Shown here one piece after another: positions 34,554 through 43,329 of a DNA stretch of 64,000 nucleotides. The stretch's first letter is position 1. Each line of letters starts with the position of its first letter. The notes below the pieces were generated by a model. The model made no database searches. It saw only the letters and a list, made by a program, of their open reading frames with translations, and was not told the origin of the DNA. The stretch is from Henriciella sp045287255 (GTDB lineage Bacteria > Pseudomonadota > Alphaproteobacteria > Caulobacterales > Hyphomonadaceae): assembly GCF_045287255.1 (NCBI RefSeq), contig NZ_CP137142.1, positions 1,302,001-1,366,000 of the forward strand, read 5' to 3'. The position numbers were made by a program, and so were the translations under genes.

Positions 34554-35492
34554 TTGAACGCCCCAACCGTTCATAAGAAGCCCTTAGACGAAGTTCTGGT
34601 TGCGATGGACGTGGTCGACACGTTGCGTCATCGTGATCAGGCCTTGTTGAAAGAGCTGGACCGGACAGGTCGCAAGGCTGACCTCATTAAGCGCCTGCGT
34701 GAAATCTATGAAGCGCAAGGTATTGAAGTGCCGGATCATGTGATTGAGCAGGGCGTGAAGGCGTTGGAGGAGCAGCGTTTTCGCTACATCCCGCCGAAAG
34801 ACTCTTTTTCTGTGCGTCTGGCCAAAATCTATGTCTCCCGGTCCCGCTGGTGGAAGCCAGTGGTTGGTGGTATTGCTGCGATCGGTGTTGCCCTGAGTGT
34901 CTATCAGTTCGGCTATGTCGGGCCGCAAAACGCGCGGGCTGAAGCCACCCAAATTGCACTTACAGAGACGCTGCCCCGCGAATTGGCAGAAGCCCGGCAA
35001 GCGGCCTTGGAGGTTAGCGAGGATGCGGATGCAGACCGCATGGCCGAGAGCCTATACCAGACGGGCTTGGAGGCGGTGCAGGGGGGTCGTGTCACTAACG
35101 CTCGGCAAGCCGTCGAGGGCTTAGAGCAATTGGAAACCGATCTGTCTGCGGTTTATGATGTGCGGGTTGTCTATGGGCCAAATGAACCACGCTCAGGGGT
35201 TTTCCGGCTGAACGATGCGGCCGCTCAGGTTACGAACTATTACCTGATTGTCGAAGCGGTTAGCCCGGGTGGTGAACTCGTTACCGTTCCCATTACCAGC
35301 GAGGAAGATCGAACCACAAAGCGCGTAACACGTTGGGGACAGCGCGTCAGTGAAGCGGCTTTTGATGAGATTGCTGCGGACAAACAGGATGATCTGATCA
35401 TCCAGAATGCGGTGATTGGGCAAAAGGCGCGCGGCCAACTCAGTCCCGAATTCCGTGTGACCACGCCCGGCGGCGCGATTCTGGAGTGGTAG
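34554..35492 (+). CDS. DUF6384-like membrane-anchored coiled-coil protein
   Basis: The 312-aa protein starts with TTG at 34554 after an AAGGAG ribosome-binding site. Residues 10-80 are a helical cytosolic region (LVAMDVVDTLRHRDQALLKE, LIKRLREIYEAQGIEVPDHV). One membrane segment lies at about 101-121 (KPVVGGIAAIGVALSVYQFG). A helical stalk and a beta-rich C-terminal domain of about 110 residues (YGPNEPRSGVFRLNDAAAQV, SPEFRVTTPGGAILEW) follow. The layout is like DUF6384 proteins. It would place the C-terminal domain in the periplasm and the N-terminal helices with its two cytosolic neighbours. Role unknown. Confidence 0.65.
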   Translation: MNAPTVHKKPLDEVLVAMDVVDTLRHRDQALLKELDRTGRKADLIKRLREIYEAQGIEVPDHVIEQGVKALEEQRFRYIPPKDSFSVRLAKIYVSRSRWWKPVVGGIAAIGVALSVYQFGYVGPQNARAEATQIALTETLPRELAEARQAALEVSEDADADRMAESLYQTGLEAVQGGRVTNARQAVEGLEQLETDLSAVYDVRVVYGPNEPRSGVFRLNDAAAQVTNYYLIVEAVSPGGELVTVPITSEEDRTTKRVTRWGQRVSEAAFDEIAADKQDDLIIQNAVIGQKARGQLSPEFRVTTPGGAILEW

Positions 35493-35493
35493 G

Positions 35494-37020
35494 ATGAGCA
35501 AGACACTAACTGGTCAGCAAGCCTTGCAGGAAATCGACCGCTCCATCGCGCGTCTGCGCCGTAGGGTATCTGATGCTGTTAAGGAATCAGAACTTGCCCA
35601 TCGCCGCGCTGCCGAAGTCCGTGACGAGCAAGTCATGGCCTATCGAAAGCTCGCAGATATTCGCTTACAAGTGCTTTCTGAAGACGAGGCAACCGAGCTG
35701 GATGCCTTGCACAAGCAAGCTGTAAGCTTGCTGGCTGAGCATGATGCCTATGTGTTCGCTGCTGAAGAGAACGTCACTGCCGCGCGCGAACATCTGGATA
35801 CGCTTGAAGCCTCCAGACTGGAGCAGAGCGAAGGCTTGGCCATTGCCATTGAAGCCTATGAAGCGCTCGTCGGTCGTGTGCAGGAAAAGCTTGCCAAGGA
35901 TCCTGACTATCAATCCTTGGTCAGCGACTTCGATCAGGCCGAAGCCGTTGTAAAGCGTGCAGGCGAAAAGCTTGCTATTGCCAAGGAAGAAATGCTGGAG
36001 AAGGGGGAGCCGTATCGTGAGGACGCGCTCTTCCTGTATCTCTGGCAGCGCGGGTTCCGTACCACGGACTATGAGGGAGGCGGGCTGTTCAGAATGCTGG
36101 ATGGCTGGGTTGCGAAGCTTTGCAACTATGACGACGCCCGAGCCAATTACAAGCGCCTCAATGACCTGCCAGAGTGGCTGGAAGAGCATCTGGAAGAAGA
36201 AGAGCGCAATCTGCAGCAGGCTCGGCAAACACTCGAAACAGCGGAGCAAGATGCCCTTGACCAGGCGGGAGCAGGAGAGGCCAGTGCTGGCATAGCAAAA
36301 ATTCGGCAACAGCTATCGCACTTAGACACACAGATTGAACAAGCTGAGAAAGATTATGCCGATAAGATTGCCGAGTATGAGCAAAGCCGCGCTGGTGACA
36401 GCAAACCGGCTTTAAAAGCCCGCGATCTATTGGAAGCCGGCTTGCGCGGTGCAGCCTTCGCAGACCTCCGCGAACTGGCAGCTGAAACCACAACCCAGCA
36501 AGATGATGAGCTGGTCGACCACCTTGTGGCTTTGCGCACAGAAGAACTGGACCTCGAAGTCACACAAGAACAGGACACTGAACGCCCTCGCAGGTTGCAA
36601 CAGGATTTAGTTGAACTTGAGCAACTCCGACGCGGATTTAAGGCGGCGAGAATGGACAGTGGTTACGCTCAGTTTAAACTAAGTGTCTTCAATGAAGCTT
36701 TAGCCGATCTCTCGAGGGGGCTATCGGGAGCGGACGCGGTTTTGCGGCGACTTAAGCGCGGTATGGTCCGGCGTGAACCTAAGACCGAATATGGGTTTGG
36801 TGGGGAACGGCGACAGGATACGCTTGGTTTACCAACAATCCTGGGCGGAATTGGTCGGGAAATCCTGCGCGAGGTGGAGCGAGAACTGCGTCACAGCAGT
36901 GATGGGTCATATGATCGTCGCTATCGTGGGCGGCCAACCAGGTTTCCAAAATCTCGGTCAGGCTCAAAGCGCAGCCGCAAAGGCAAAGGCGGTGGTTTCA
37001 GAACCGGGGGTGGGTTCTAG
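35494..37020 (+). CDS. Long coiled-coil protein with basic Gly-rich tail, third gene of the cluster
   Basis: The 508-aa protein has predicted coiled coils over about residues 1-160 and 230-300. Between them is a short aromatic-rich globular segment (DALFLYLWQRGFRTTDYEGG, MLDGWVAKLCNYDDARANYK). Residues about 360-440 are helical (VELEQLRRGFKAARMDSGYA). The last about 35 residues are rich in Arg, Lys, Ser and Gly and end in GGGFRTGGGF. There is no signal peptide or membrane helix. The start ATG is one base after the DUF6384-like gene stop, so translation is coupled. I do not recognise a family. The tail could bind nucleic acid or acidic membrane, which is speculation. The stop overlaps rnd in CTAG. 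Confidence 0.7.
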   Translation: MSKTLTGQQALQEIDRSIARLRRRVSDAVKESELAHRRAAEVRDEQVMAYRKLADIRLQVLSEDEATELDALHKQAVSLLAEHDAYVFAAEENVTAAREHLDTLEASRLEQSEGLAIAIEAYEALVGRVQEKLAKDPDYQSLVSDFDQAEAVVKRAGEKLAIAKEEMLEKGEPYREDALFLYLWQRGFRTTDYEGGGLFRMLDGWVAKLCNYDDARANYKRLNDLPEWLEEHLEEEERNLQQARQTLETAEQDALDQAGAGEASAGIAKIRQQLSHLDTQIEQAEKDYADKIAEYEQSRAGDSKPALKARDLLEAGLRGAAFADLRELAAETTTQQDDELVDHLVALRTEELDLEVTQEQDTERPRRLQQDLVELEQLRRGFKAARMDSGYAQFKLSVFNEALADLSRGLSGADAVLRRLKRGMVRREPKTEYGFGGERRQDTLGLPTILGGIGREILREVERELRHSSDGSYDRRYRGRPTRFPKSRSGSKRSRKGKGGGFRTGGGF

Positions 37021-38192
37021 TCGCCGTTGAGTTCAAACAGTTGAACCTGCGCGTTCTCAAATGACAAACCGAGTTTACCGGATAGCAGAGCCTGCGCTTT
37101 TCGGCCAAAAACTTCGTGCCGCCAGCCACTCATGGCAGCAATATCGGTGCTTGTTTCCCCGCGAGCCAGGCGTTCAATATCGGCCGCATTGGCGATCAGA
37201 CGCGGAACAATATTGGCCTCGTCGCTCACCGCCTTCAACAGAACCTTCAGCATTTCTGGCGCGCCAGCCGGCGTTTCCGGATTATGCTGACGCTTTGGCA
37301 GGGCAGGGGCATGGGCTTCAGGGTCGGCAATGGCAGCGTGTACAATGTCTTGCAGGCCTTCAGCATATTTTGACCGAATAAACCCTTTTGGAACCGCCCG
37401 CAGGCGTTCAAAAGCCTTTTCGCTCGTTGGTTTCTGGTCGGCGATTTCCTGAATCGCTTCGTCCTTCAGGATGCGCCGACGTGGTTTGTTAAACGCTTGC
37501 GCTTGCGCCTCACGCCAACCGGCCACCGCTGCAAAAATAGCGACATACTCCTTTTGTGGCTTTCGAATCTTCAGCCGCTGCCAGGCATTCTCGGGAGATG
37601 TGTCATAGAGAGCAGGGTCTTCCATGGCCGCCATCTCTTCATTCACCCAATGTGTGCGGCCAAGTGTCTGGAGGTCGTCCTGCATCTTGGTATAAACATC
37701 GCGCAAGAAGGTGACATCGCCCAAGGCGTAAACAAGTTGCTTCTCAGTGAGCGGGCGACGGGTCCAGTCAGTAAATTGACTGGACTTATCAACGCGCTTT
37801 TTTAGCACGCGCTGAACGAGATTATCATACGAGATGGAGTCGCCAATCCCGAGCGCCATGGCCGCAATTTGTGTGTCAAAGATTGGCCCGGGTGGATGAC
37901 CGATGAGCCGCGTAAATATCTCAAGGTCTTGCCGGGCCGCATGAAAAACCTTTACCCGATTTTCTTCGGCGATGAGGTTCAGGAATGGGCCAATATCGAG
38001 ATCTTCTGACATCGGGTCGATCATGATTTCATAGCCGGGGCAAGACGCCTGGATCAGGCACAGCTCTGGCCAGTAAGTCGTCTCTCTATGGAATTCTGTG
38101 TCGACGCACAAAAAGGGGCCTTGCGCTAATCGTTCACAGGCTTTCGCCAAGTCTTCTTGAGTGGTTACGGGCACAAGGGCTTGCTTAGTCAT
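37017..38192 (-). CDS. rnd: Ribonuclease D
   Basis: The 391-aa 3'-exoribonuclease has the DEDDy catalytic residues in CVDTEFHRETTYWPEL, VFHAARQDLEIF and LVYALGDVTFL. HRDC-type helices follow in the C-terminal half (EYVAIFAAVAGWREAQAQAF). It trims tRNA and other stable RNA precursors. Lengths and motifs are complete. aspS is nearby, as often in alphaproteobacteria, but a HerA-like gene lies between. Confidence 0.94.
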   Translation of the reverse strand: MTKQALVPVTTQEDLAKACERLAQGPFLCVDTEFHRETTYWPELCLIQASCPGYEIMIDPMSEDLDIGPFLNLIAEENRVKVFHAARQDLEIFTRLIGHPPGPIFDTQIAAMALGIGDSISYDNLVQRVLKKRVDKSSQFTDWTRRPLTEKQLVYALGDVTFLRDVYTKMQDDLQTLGRTHWVNEEMAAMEDPALYDTSPENAWQRLKIRKPQKEYVAIFAAVAGWREAQAQAFNKPRRRILKDEAIQEIADQKPTSEKAFERLRAVPKGFIRSKYAEGLQDIVHAAIADPEAHAPALPKRQHNPETPAGAPEMLKVLLKAVSDEANIVPRLIANAADIERLARGETSTDIAAMSGWRHEVFGRKAQALLSGKLGLSFENAQVQLFELNGD

Positions 38193-38245
38193 TATGGCCG
38201 CATAACGCTATTGTGCTGATTTGGCGAGATTATTGCTGCGGTTGT

Positions 38246-40066
38246 TCACGCTTTCCGCCGAAGGAGAGAAAGCGCCCGTTTGGTTTCAGGCGGGGCTGTC
38301 TCAATAACCGGAGCATCAAAGGTAGTGTCGTCATCTTTCACAACCCAATCCATATCGTCGATGGGTTCTTCTTCCGTGCCGCGGATATTACCTCGCATTG
38401 CCTTGACGATATTTGTGATCTCCACGGTTTCAGAGCCATCCTGTCTGGCGTCTTCATGAACATGCTGGCTGGTCGGGCGCGCTGAAGCCGCAAGAGTTCG
38501 AAAGATCATACGCATTGGTGTCGGCACCGCGCGACCGAAAGCGATGCACTCGCGATCTGCAAGTGAGGACAGGAAAGCGAGCGACGAGCGCGAAGCATTC
38601 GATATCGCTTTCGACATCACATGCTGATCCTCGTCATTTCCGAGCCGCATGGCCATAATCGTATTGCACTGAGACAGGATCGTTGAATCCAGCTCGTGTG
38701 GGCGCTGTGTGATCACGGCTAGGGACACGCCATACTTGCGGCCTTCCTTGGCGATGCGCGCAATGGCGGCGCGCGTTGGCGCAAAAGCGGAATCAATATC
38801 GGCAGGGATGTAGCGGTGCGCCTCTTCGCAGACAACGAGCGTTTTAACACGAGACTCTGAGGCCAGCGCGAGGTCAAAGGCAAGCCGACACAGAACCGAA
38901 GCGATAGAGTTGACGACTTCGGATGGAATACCCGACATCTGGAAAACAGTGATGGGTTTGCCCTGTATCGGGATGCGGTAAATATTACCGAGGACTTTGT
39001 CCATACGGTCGGTCGCATTATGCGAGCCAAAAATGAACCCAAAACGAGGGTCGTTAATCGCCGCTTCAAGGCGTGATTTCAGACGACGCAGGCTCAAGCG
39101 CCTGATCGCACCGTCGAGCGAACCAATCTCATCATCGAGCAGGCCAAGCAAGTCGGCCAAACGGTATGGCATCGGTGTATCCGCCGTAATGCCAGTCTGA
39201 GTTGTCTGTTGACGGCGCAGCGTTTGATTTTTGCCTTCCCGATACAGAATCTTCGCTTTCGGGATAAACTCGCGTAAGGCATCTATTTCTTCGCTATTCT
39301 CATCCCGGCCGCGGAAAATAACCTGCGCAAACTCTTCAAGCTCTAGTAGCCAGAAGGGGAGATCCAAATCATTCGCGGTAATCGTATGCGCCTTACTGCC
39401 GAAAGCACTCGTATATTCATTGTGAGGGTCAAGGATCAGAATACGCTGTGTTGGACGCTTCTCGATAATCAGATGCAGAAGCAGGGAAACAGCTGTGGAT
39501 TTACCTGTCCCTGTGGTTCCCACAATGGAGAAATGGCGTGCAAGTAGAGCATCAACAGACATAAGTGCGGGGACATCGCGGCTCTGGCTGAGGCTGCCAA
39601 TTGTAACTGCGCTTGGGTCCGAAGAGCGATAAATCGCCGTCAGGTCTTCTTTGCGGATACGGTGCGCGACGGCACCCATATAGGGGTAACTGGATATCCC
39701 AGAAGAGAAGTATTTTTGCCCTTTGTCATTGGTGCGGACTTCCCCGGCAAGCTCAACAGAAAGCATAATCGAATTCTGCTCTTCGCCCTCCCAATCATCC
39801 TTATCGACTTCCACCTGATAAAGCAGTCCCACGACGCGATTAGGACCGACCTGTATGGACAGCTGCTGACCAACCGCCCAGTAATCTTCGGATTCATTGT
39901 TGGAGCCAGCCACTGTAACGATTCGGGCGCGTGTTCCGTCACATGAAATCACGTGTCCAATAGAGCGATTACGACGGGACGAGCCTTCTTGCCGTCCTTG
40001 CGGTGTACCAGGTGCGGCCTGGTGAGGGGAGGATGAAGACGTTTCCATAATTCCTTTAATGCCCAT
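38246..40066 (-). CDS. HerA-like DNA translocase / DUF87 ATPase
   Basis: The 606-aa protein has an N-terminal HAS-barrel-like beta domain (about residues 35-160). Walker A is GTTGTGKST at 183-191, Walker B-like is VVCEEAHRYIP, and an arginine-finger segment IAKEGRKYGVSLAVITQRP follows, as in HerA/FtsK-type hexameric ATPases. Residues 8-34 are low-complexity Ser/Pro/Gln. HerA usually works with the NurA nuclease on DNA ends; no NurA gene is beside it. ATG 40066 or 40048 could be the start. The role may be DNA repair, transfer or defence. Confidence 0.85.
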   Translation of the reverse strand: MGIKGIMETSSSSPHQAAPGTPQGRQEGSSRRNRSIGHVISCDGTRARIVTVAGSNNESEDYWAVGQQLSIQVGPNRVVGLLYQVEVDKDDWEGEEQNSIMLSVELAGEVRTNDKGQKYFSSGISSYPYMGAVAHRIRKEDLTAIYRSSDPSAVTIGSLSQSRDVPALMSVDALLARHFSIVGTTGTGKSTAVSLLLHLIIEKRPTQRILILDPHNEYTSAFGSKAHTITANDLDLPFWLLELEEFAQVIFRGRDENSEEIDALREFIPKAKILYREGKNQTLRRQQTTQTGITADTPMPYRLADLLGLLDDEIGSLDGAIRRLSLRRLKSRLEAAINDPRFGFIFGSHNATDRMDKVLGNIYRIPIQGKPITVFQMSGIPSEVVNSIASVLCRLAFDLALASESRVKTLVVCEEAHRYIPADIDSAFAPTRAAIARIAKEGRKYGVSLAVITQRPHELDSTILSQCNTIMAMRLGNDEDQHVMSKAISNASRSSLAFLSSLADRECIAFGRAVPTPMRMIFRTLAASARPTSQHVHEDARQDGSETVEITNIVKAMRGNIRGTEEEPIDDMDWVVKDDDTTFDAPVIETAPPETKRALSLLRRKA

Positions 40067-40191
40067 GAGTGTCTAAAAGGGGCGTTAACTTCTCTGCGCA
40101 TTTTGCGAGACATGCCCGCATGGCCTTGACATTAGGGGCTTGCGTGCGCCTAAAGCCGCGTTTGATTTATCCTTCCGAAATGGAGCGTCTT

Positions 40192-42027
40192 ATGCACGCC
40201 TATCGCAGCCATACTTGCGGCGAACTCCGCCAGTCACATGTCGGTCAATCTGTAAAGCTTTCCGGATGGTTGCACCGTCGCCGGGACCATGGCGGTGTGA
40301 TGTTTATTGATCTGCGCGATCATTACGGTTTGACGCAGTGCGTTTTTGATCCTGACTTTCCTGCCTTTGAGGTCGTTGAGCGTCTGCGGACGGAGAGTGT
40401 TATCACTGTTGAGGGTGAAGTGATTGCCCGGTCTGCGGATCTGATAAACCCAAACCTCGACACGGGTGAGATTGAAGTCCGAATCAAGGAAGCGAGCGTG
40501 CAGTCTGAAGCCGCTGAATTGCCGCTGCCAGTCTTTGGTGAGCCGGACTATCCTGAAGATATTCGCCTCAAGCACCGCTATCTCGATCTGCGCCGGGAGA
40601 CCCTTCACGCAAACATGATTCTGCGTGCTGAGGTGATTGCCTCTATCCGCCGCCGGATGGTGGAGCAGGGCTTTACTGAGTACCAGACCCCGATCCTGAC
40701 GGCTTCTTCGCCGGAAGGTGCGCGGGACTTCCTCGTGCCATCGCGTTTGCATCCCGGTGAGTTCTACGCGCTGCCGCAAGCGCCACAGCAGTTCAAGCAA
40801 TTGCTGATGGTCTCTGGCTTTGACCGTTACTTCCAGGTTGCCGCCTGTTTCCGTGACGAAGATGCGCGTGCGGATCGTTCACCGGGTGAGTTCTACCAAC
40901 TCGACATCGAGATGAGCTTTGTCACCCAAGAAGATGTCTTCCAAGCGATTGAGCCGGTTATGAAGGGCGTGTTCGACGAGTTTGCGGACTGGAAGGGTAA
41001 AGGCCGCACAGTGCCGGATGGTCCATTCCCGCGCATCCCGTATGCTGAAGCGATGTCGAAGTATGGCAGCGACAAGCCGGACCTGCGTAACCCGATTGAG
41101 CTGGTCGATGTGACTGAATTCTTCGCCGATGACAGCAAGACCGGCTTTGGTATCTTTGCCAAAATCATCAAAGGCGGTGGTAAGGTGATTGCTATCCCTG
41201 CGCCAAAGGCGACAGAAACCCAATCGCGGAAATTCTTCGACGACCTCGATAAGTGGGCGAAGAAAGAGATGCAAGCACCGGGCCTTGGCTTTGCGCGTCT
41301 TCGTAAGGATGATGACGGTAATGTCGTCAGCCAGGACCCAACCCTGAAGAATTTCGAGGCTGAGCACCTGAAGGCTTTCCTTGAGCATGTCGGCCTGACC
41401 GATGGTGACGGCATCTTCTTCTCTGCGGGTAAGAAAAGCGATGCGTATAAGCTGGCTGGCGCGGCGCGGATCAAGGTTGGTGAAGACCTCGATCTGGTCG
41501 AGCAGGGCGTTTTCCGGTTCTGCTGGATTGTCGATTTCCCAATGTATGAGTGGGACGAGGACAACAAGAAAGTCGACTTCAGCCATAACCCATTCTCGAT
41601 GCCGCAAGGTGGTCTGGAGGCGTTAGAAGCGGCGCAGAGCGATGATGATCTGCTGGCGATTAATGCGTTCCAGTATGACATTGTGTGTAACGGGATTGAG
41701 CTTTCCTCTGGGGCGATCCGGAACCACCGTCCGGAGATCATGTTGAAAGCCTTTGAGAAGGCCGGTTATGGTCCGGAAGTTGTCGAGGCCGAGTTTGGCG
41801 GCATGCTGAACGCGTTCCGTTATGGCGCGCCGCCACATGGCGGGATTGCACCGGGTGTGGACCGCATGGTGATGCTGCTTGCCGATGCTGAGAACATTCG
41901 CGATGTCACCCTGTTCCCAATGAACCAGCAGGCCCGTGACCTGATGATGCAGGCGCCAAGCCCGGTCCGCGACGCGCAACTGAAAGAGCTACACATCCGT
42001 CTGGCCCCGCAAGTCAAAGACAAATAG
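40192..42027 (+). CDS. aspS: Aspartate--tRNA ligase
   Basis: The 611-aa class II synthetase has an OB-fold anticodon domain (SGWLHRRRDHGGVMFIDLRD). It has motif 2 (FRDEDARADRSPGEFYQLDI), the bacterial GAD insertion and motif 3 (GGIAPGVDRMVMLL). The start at 40192 was chosen over a 41-residue upstream extension because MHAYRSHTCGELR is the family N-terminus and GGAG lies seven bases before it. Whether it is discriminating or also charges tRNA-Asn cannot be decided from this window. Confidence 0.97.
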   Translation: MHAYRSHTCGELRQSHVGQSVKLSGWLHRRRDHGGVMFIDLRDHYGLTQCVFDPDFPAFEVVERLRTESVITVEGEVIARSADLINPNLDTGEIEVRIKEASVQSEAAELPLPVFGEPDYPEDIRLKHRYLDLRRETLHANMILRAEVIASIRRRMVEQGFTEYQTPILTASSPEGARDFLVPSRLHPGEFYALPQAPQQFKQLLMVSGFDRYFQVAACFRDEDARADRSPGEFYQLDIEMSFVTQEDVFQAIEPVMKGVFDEFADWKGKGRTVPDGPFPRIPYAEAMSKYGSDKPDLRNPIELVDVTEFFADDSKTGFGIFAKIIKGGGKVIAIPAPKATETQSRKFFDDLDKWAKKEMQAPGLGFARLRKDDDGNVVSQDPTLKNFEAEHLKAFLEHVGLTDGDGIFFSAGKKSDAYKLAGAARIKVGEDLDLVEQGVFRFCWIVDFPMYEWDEDNKKVDFSHNPFSMPQGGLEALEAAQSDDDLLAINAFQYDIVCNGIELSSGAIRNHRPEIMLKAFEKAGYGPEVVEAEFGGMLNAFRYGAPPHGGIAPGVDRMVMLLADAENIRDVTLFPMNQQARDLMMQAPSPVRDAQLKELHIRLAPQVKDK

Positions 42028-42037
42028 GCGTCAGGCT

Positions 42038-42418
42038 CTATTCGTCCTCTGGCGGCAACCACACAGTGAGTGCCAATCCAAACAGGCAGGCCATCATCAG
42101 GCCTGCCACTGCAATATCGACAGGCCCAAGCGCGCCAAGGCCGTTGCTGAGAATGTCAGCGTTGCGAAACCATTGCGTGTGGAAGCTGACATAGAGCAGG
42201 GCGGCGTTGAGCATCCACGCGGCTGCAAACAGGGCGCGTTGCCGAATACCATCGCGGGTGATCCAGATCGCGGCGATGAGGAGAAGGCCTGCCGAGACCA
42301 CATCCTCCAGAATAAGCAGCCACTCGCGTTCAAGCTGGCTCACCCGCCACACTTCGGCGAGGAGCAGAGTGAGGGCTATGCCAATGGCCAACCAACGGAG
42401 GGTGCGCAAATTGAACAT
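42038..42418 (-). CDS. Small four-helix membrane protein of unknown function
   Basis: The 126-aa protein has four predicted membrane helices (LRWLAIGIALTLLLAEVW; a VSAGLLLIAAIWIT segment; LFAAAWMLNAALLYVSF; VDIAVAGLMMACLFGLALTVW). The start at 42418 was chosen because MFNLRTLRWL opens the first helix; the longer frame up to 42613 adds 65 residues that look like non-coding sequence. I know no family for it. The gene converges on aspS with a 10-base gap. Confidence 0.7.
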   Translation of the reverse strand: MFNLRTLRWLAIGIALTLLLAEVWRVSQLEREWLLILEDVVSAGLLLIAAIWITRDGIRQRALFAAAWMLNAALLYVSFHTQWFRNADILSNGLGALGPVDIAVAGLMMACLFGLALTVWLPPEDE

Positions 42419-42731
42419 AGCGTGGCCTTTACAGGTTTTTCTCGTTTGAAAACAGGAGTTTTTGTTTGACCCTGCGCTGAGCGGCTTACGCCGCAGCAGG
42501 GCGAAGCGGGTTCCCGATCGTCGCTGCGCTCCTCCGATGAACCAAGCTGAGGGCTCCATCTCTCCACACGCACGGTTCTCTCCGAATATAAAACAGCCTT
42601 GAGCCCGGTTCATGCGCCGCAGGCGCGGAACCTGCTTCGTGCTGCTGGCCCGCAGGGCCTCAGGGCAGCATAAAACTCAACACATGCCGAACCGCCAGAC
42701 CGTCTCTCAACGTCCGTTATAACAGAGCCTA

Positions 42732-42802
42732 GGCGCGCTCAGAGTGCACGCGACATGACTGCTTGCCTCACGACAAGCGATAGCGCCCAACCTGAGCGCG
42801 CC
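42732..42802. ncRNA. Possible structured RNA with an 11-bp closing helix
   Basis: GGCGCGCTCAG at 42732-42742 pairs perfectly with CTGAGCGCGCC at 42792-42802, and GCTTG (42761-42765) pairs with CAAGC (42774-42778) inside. This nested, 71-base structure in a gene-free region could be part of an untranslated RNA. The strand cannot be fixed, and a chance or repeat origin is not excluded. Confidence 0.3.
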
Positions 42803-43074
42803 CGCGGTGGCACGTTTTCGGTTGTTTCCCATAGCGCTTTCACACCACAGGTCCGGGCTTTAGCGCTTGCCGGGGCTGAGATCGCTCACCCTCTCGCGCC
42901 TTGACCACCCGACTGGTCTGCAAGACCGGGTACGGACCCAAATCAGCAGACACAGACCACCGCTCTCCACTCATTCCTAGCCGCTCTAGAAAGGCCCTGT
43001 CATAGAGGGGAGATGCAGGTATTATAGCGCCAAGGATAAGGGGGAGGATTGGTTTCGGATCACTCTCTCAATCC

Positions 43075-43209
43075 CGCTCCCCACGGCTTGACCGTGCAAT
43101 CCATCTCCTGAGAATTCGTCCGGGATAAAGGGCAATAACGACCCCTTACCTTATCTCTAAGTGTGGGAGATGGGCTCCACGGTCAGCGCAAGCGCTGCCG
43201 TGGAGAGCG
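43075..43209. repeat. Imperfect inverted repeat pair before serS
   Basis: Reading 43108-43075 on the minus strand gives GGAGATGGATTGCACGGTCA then GCCGTGGGGAGCG. Reading 43166-43209 on the plus strand gives GGAGATGGGCTCCACGGTCA, an extra AGCGC-type hairpin loop, then GCCGTGGAGAGCG. The two copies face each other around a spacer of 57 bp (43109-43165). The right copy forms its own stem, CTCCACGG(T)CAGCGC with GCGCTGCCGTGGAG (43175-43205). Confidence 0.6.
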
Positions 43210-43329
43210 TGAGGAGGGAAGCTAAAGCGCGCAAAACACACAGCGACCGCAGGCGCACCTGTGGACGGACGGGGCGCAACGGCTTAGGAGCGGTTTTTGA
43301 TTTGACCTGCTTTAGACGAGGGCCTCGCC

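Larger units (their letters stand above)
42419..43329. other. 911-bp gene-free region rich in inverted repeats
   Basis: No frame here looks coding. Several hairpins can be drawn: 42607-42632 (GGTTC/GAACC with inner GCGCC/GGCGC), 42641-42669 (GCTGC/GCAGC with inner GGCCC/GGGCC), a long-range perfect pair GGCGCGCTCAG 42732-42742 with CTGAGCGCGCC 42792-42802 enclosing GCTTG/CAAGC (42761-42778), and a near-perfect stem at 43175-43205. The stem 43166-43209 is itself an inverted partner of 43075-43108. I do not see RNase P, tmRNA or SRP RNA signatures. It could hold structured RNA, repeats or a gene remnant. It lies 5' of serS. Confidence 0.6.

Noticed and set aside
40069..40191. 41-residue upstream extension of aspS
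   Set aside because: No family match; the GGAG-preceded ATG at 40192 gives the conserved N-terminus.
42419..42613. N-terminal extension of the small membrane protein up to 42613
   Set aside because: The extra 65 residues (Cys/Arg/Ser-rich) come from the repeat-rich non-coding region; the membrane protein starts well at 42418.
42419..43329. RNase P RNA, tmRNA or SRP RNA in the gene-free region
   Set aside because: Neither strand shows the RNase P GGAAAGTCCGG core, the tmRNA TTTCGAC segment or the SRP GGTCAGGTCCGGAAGGAAG loop.
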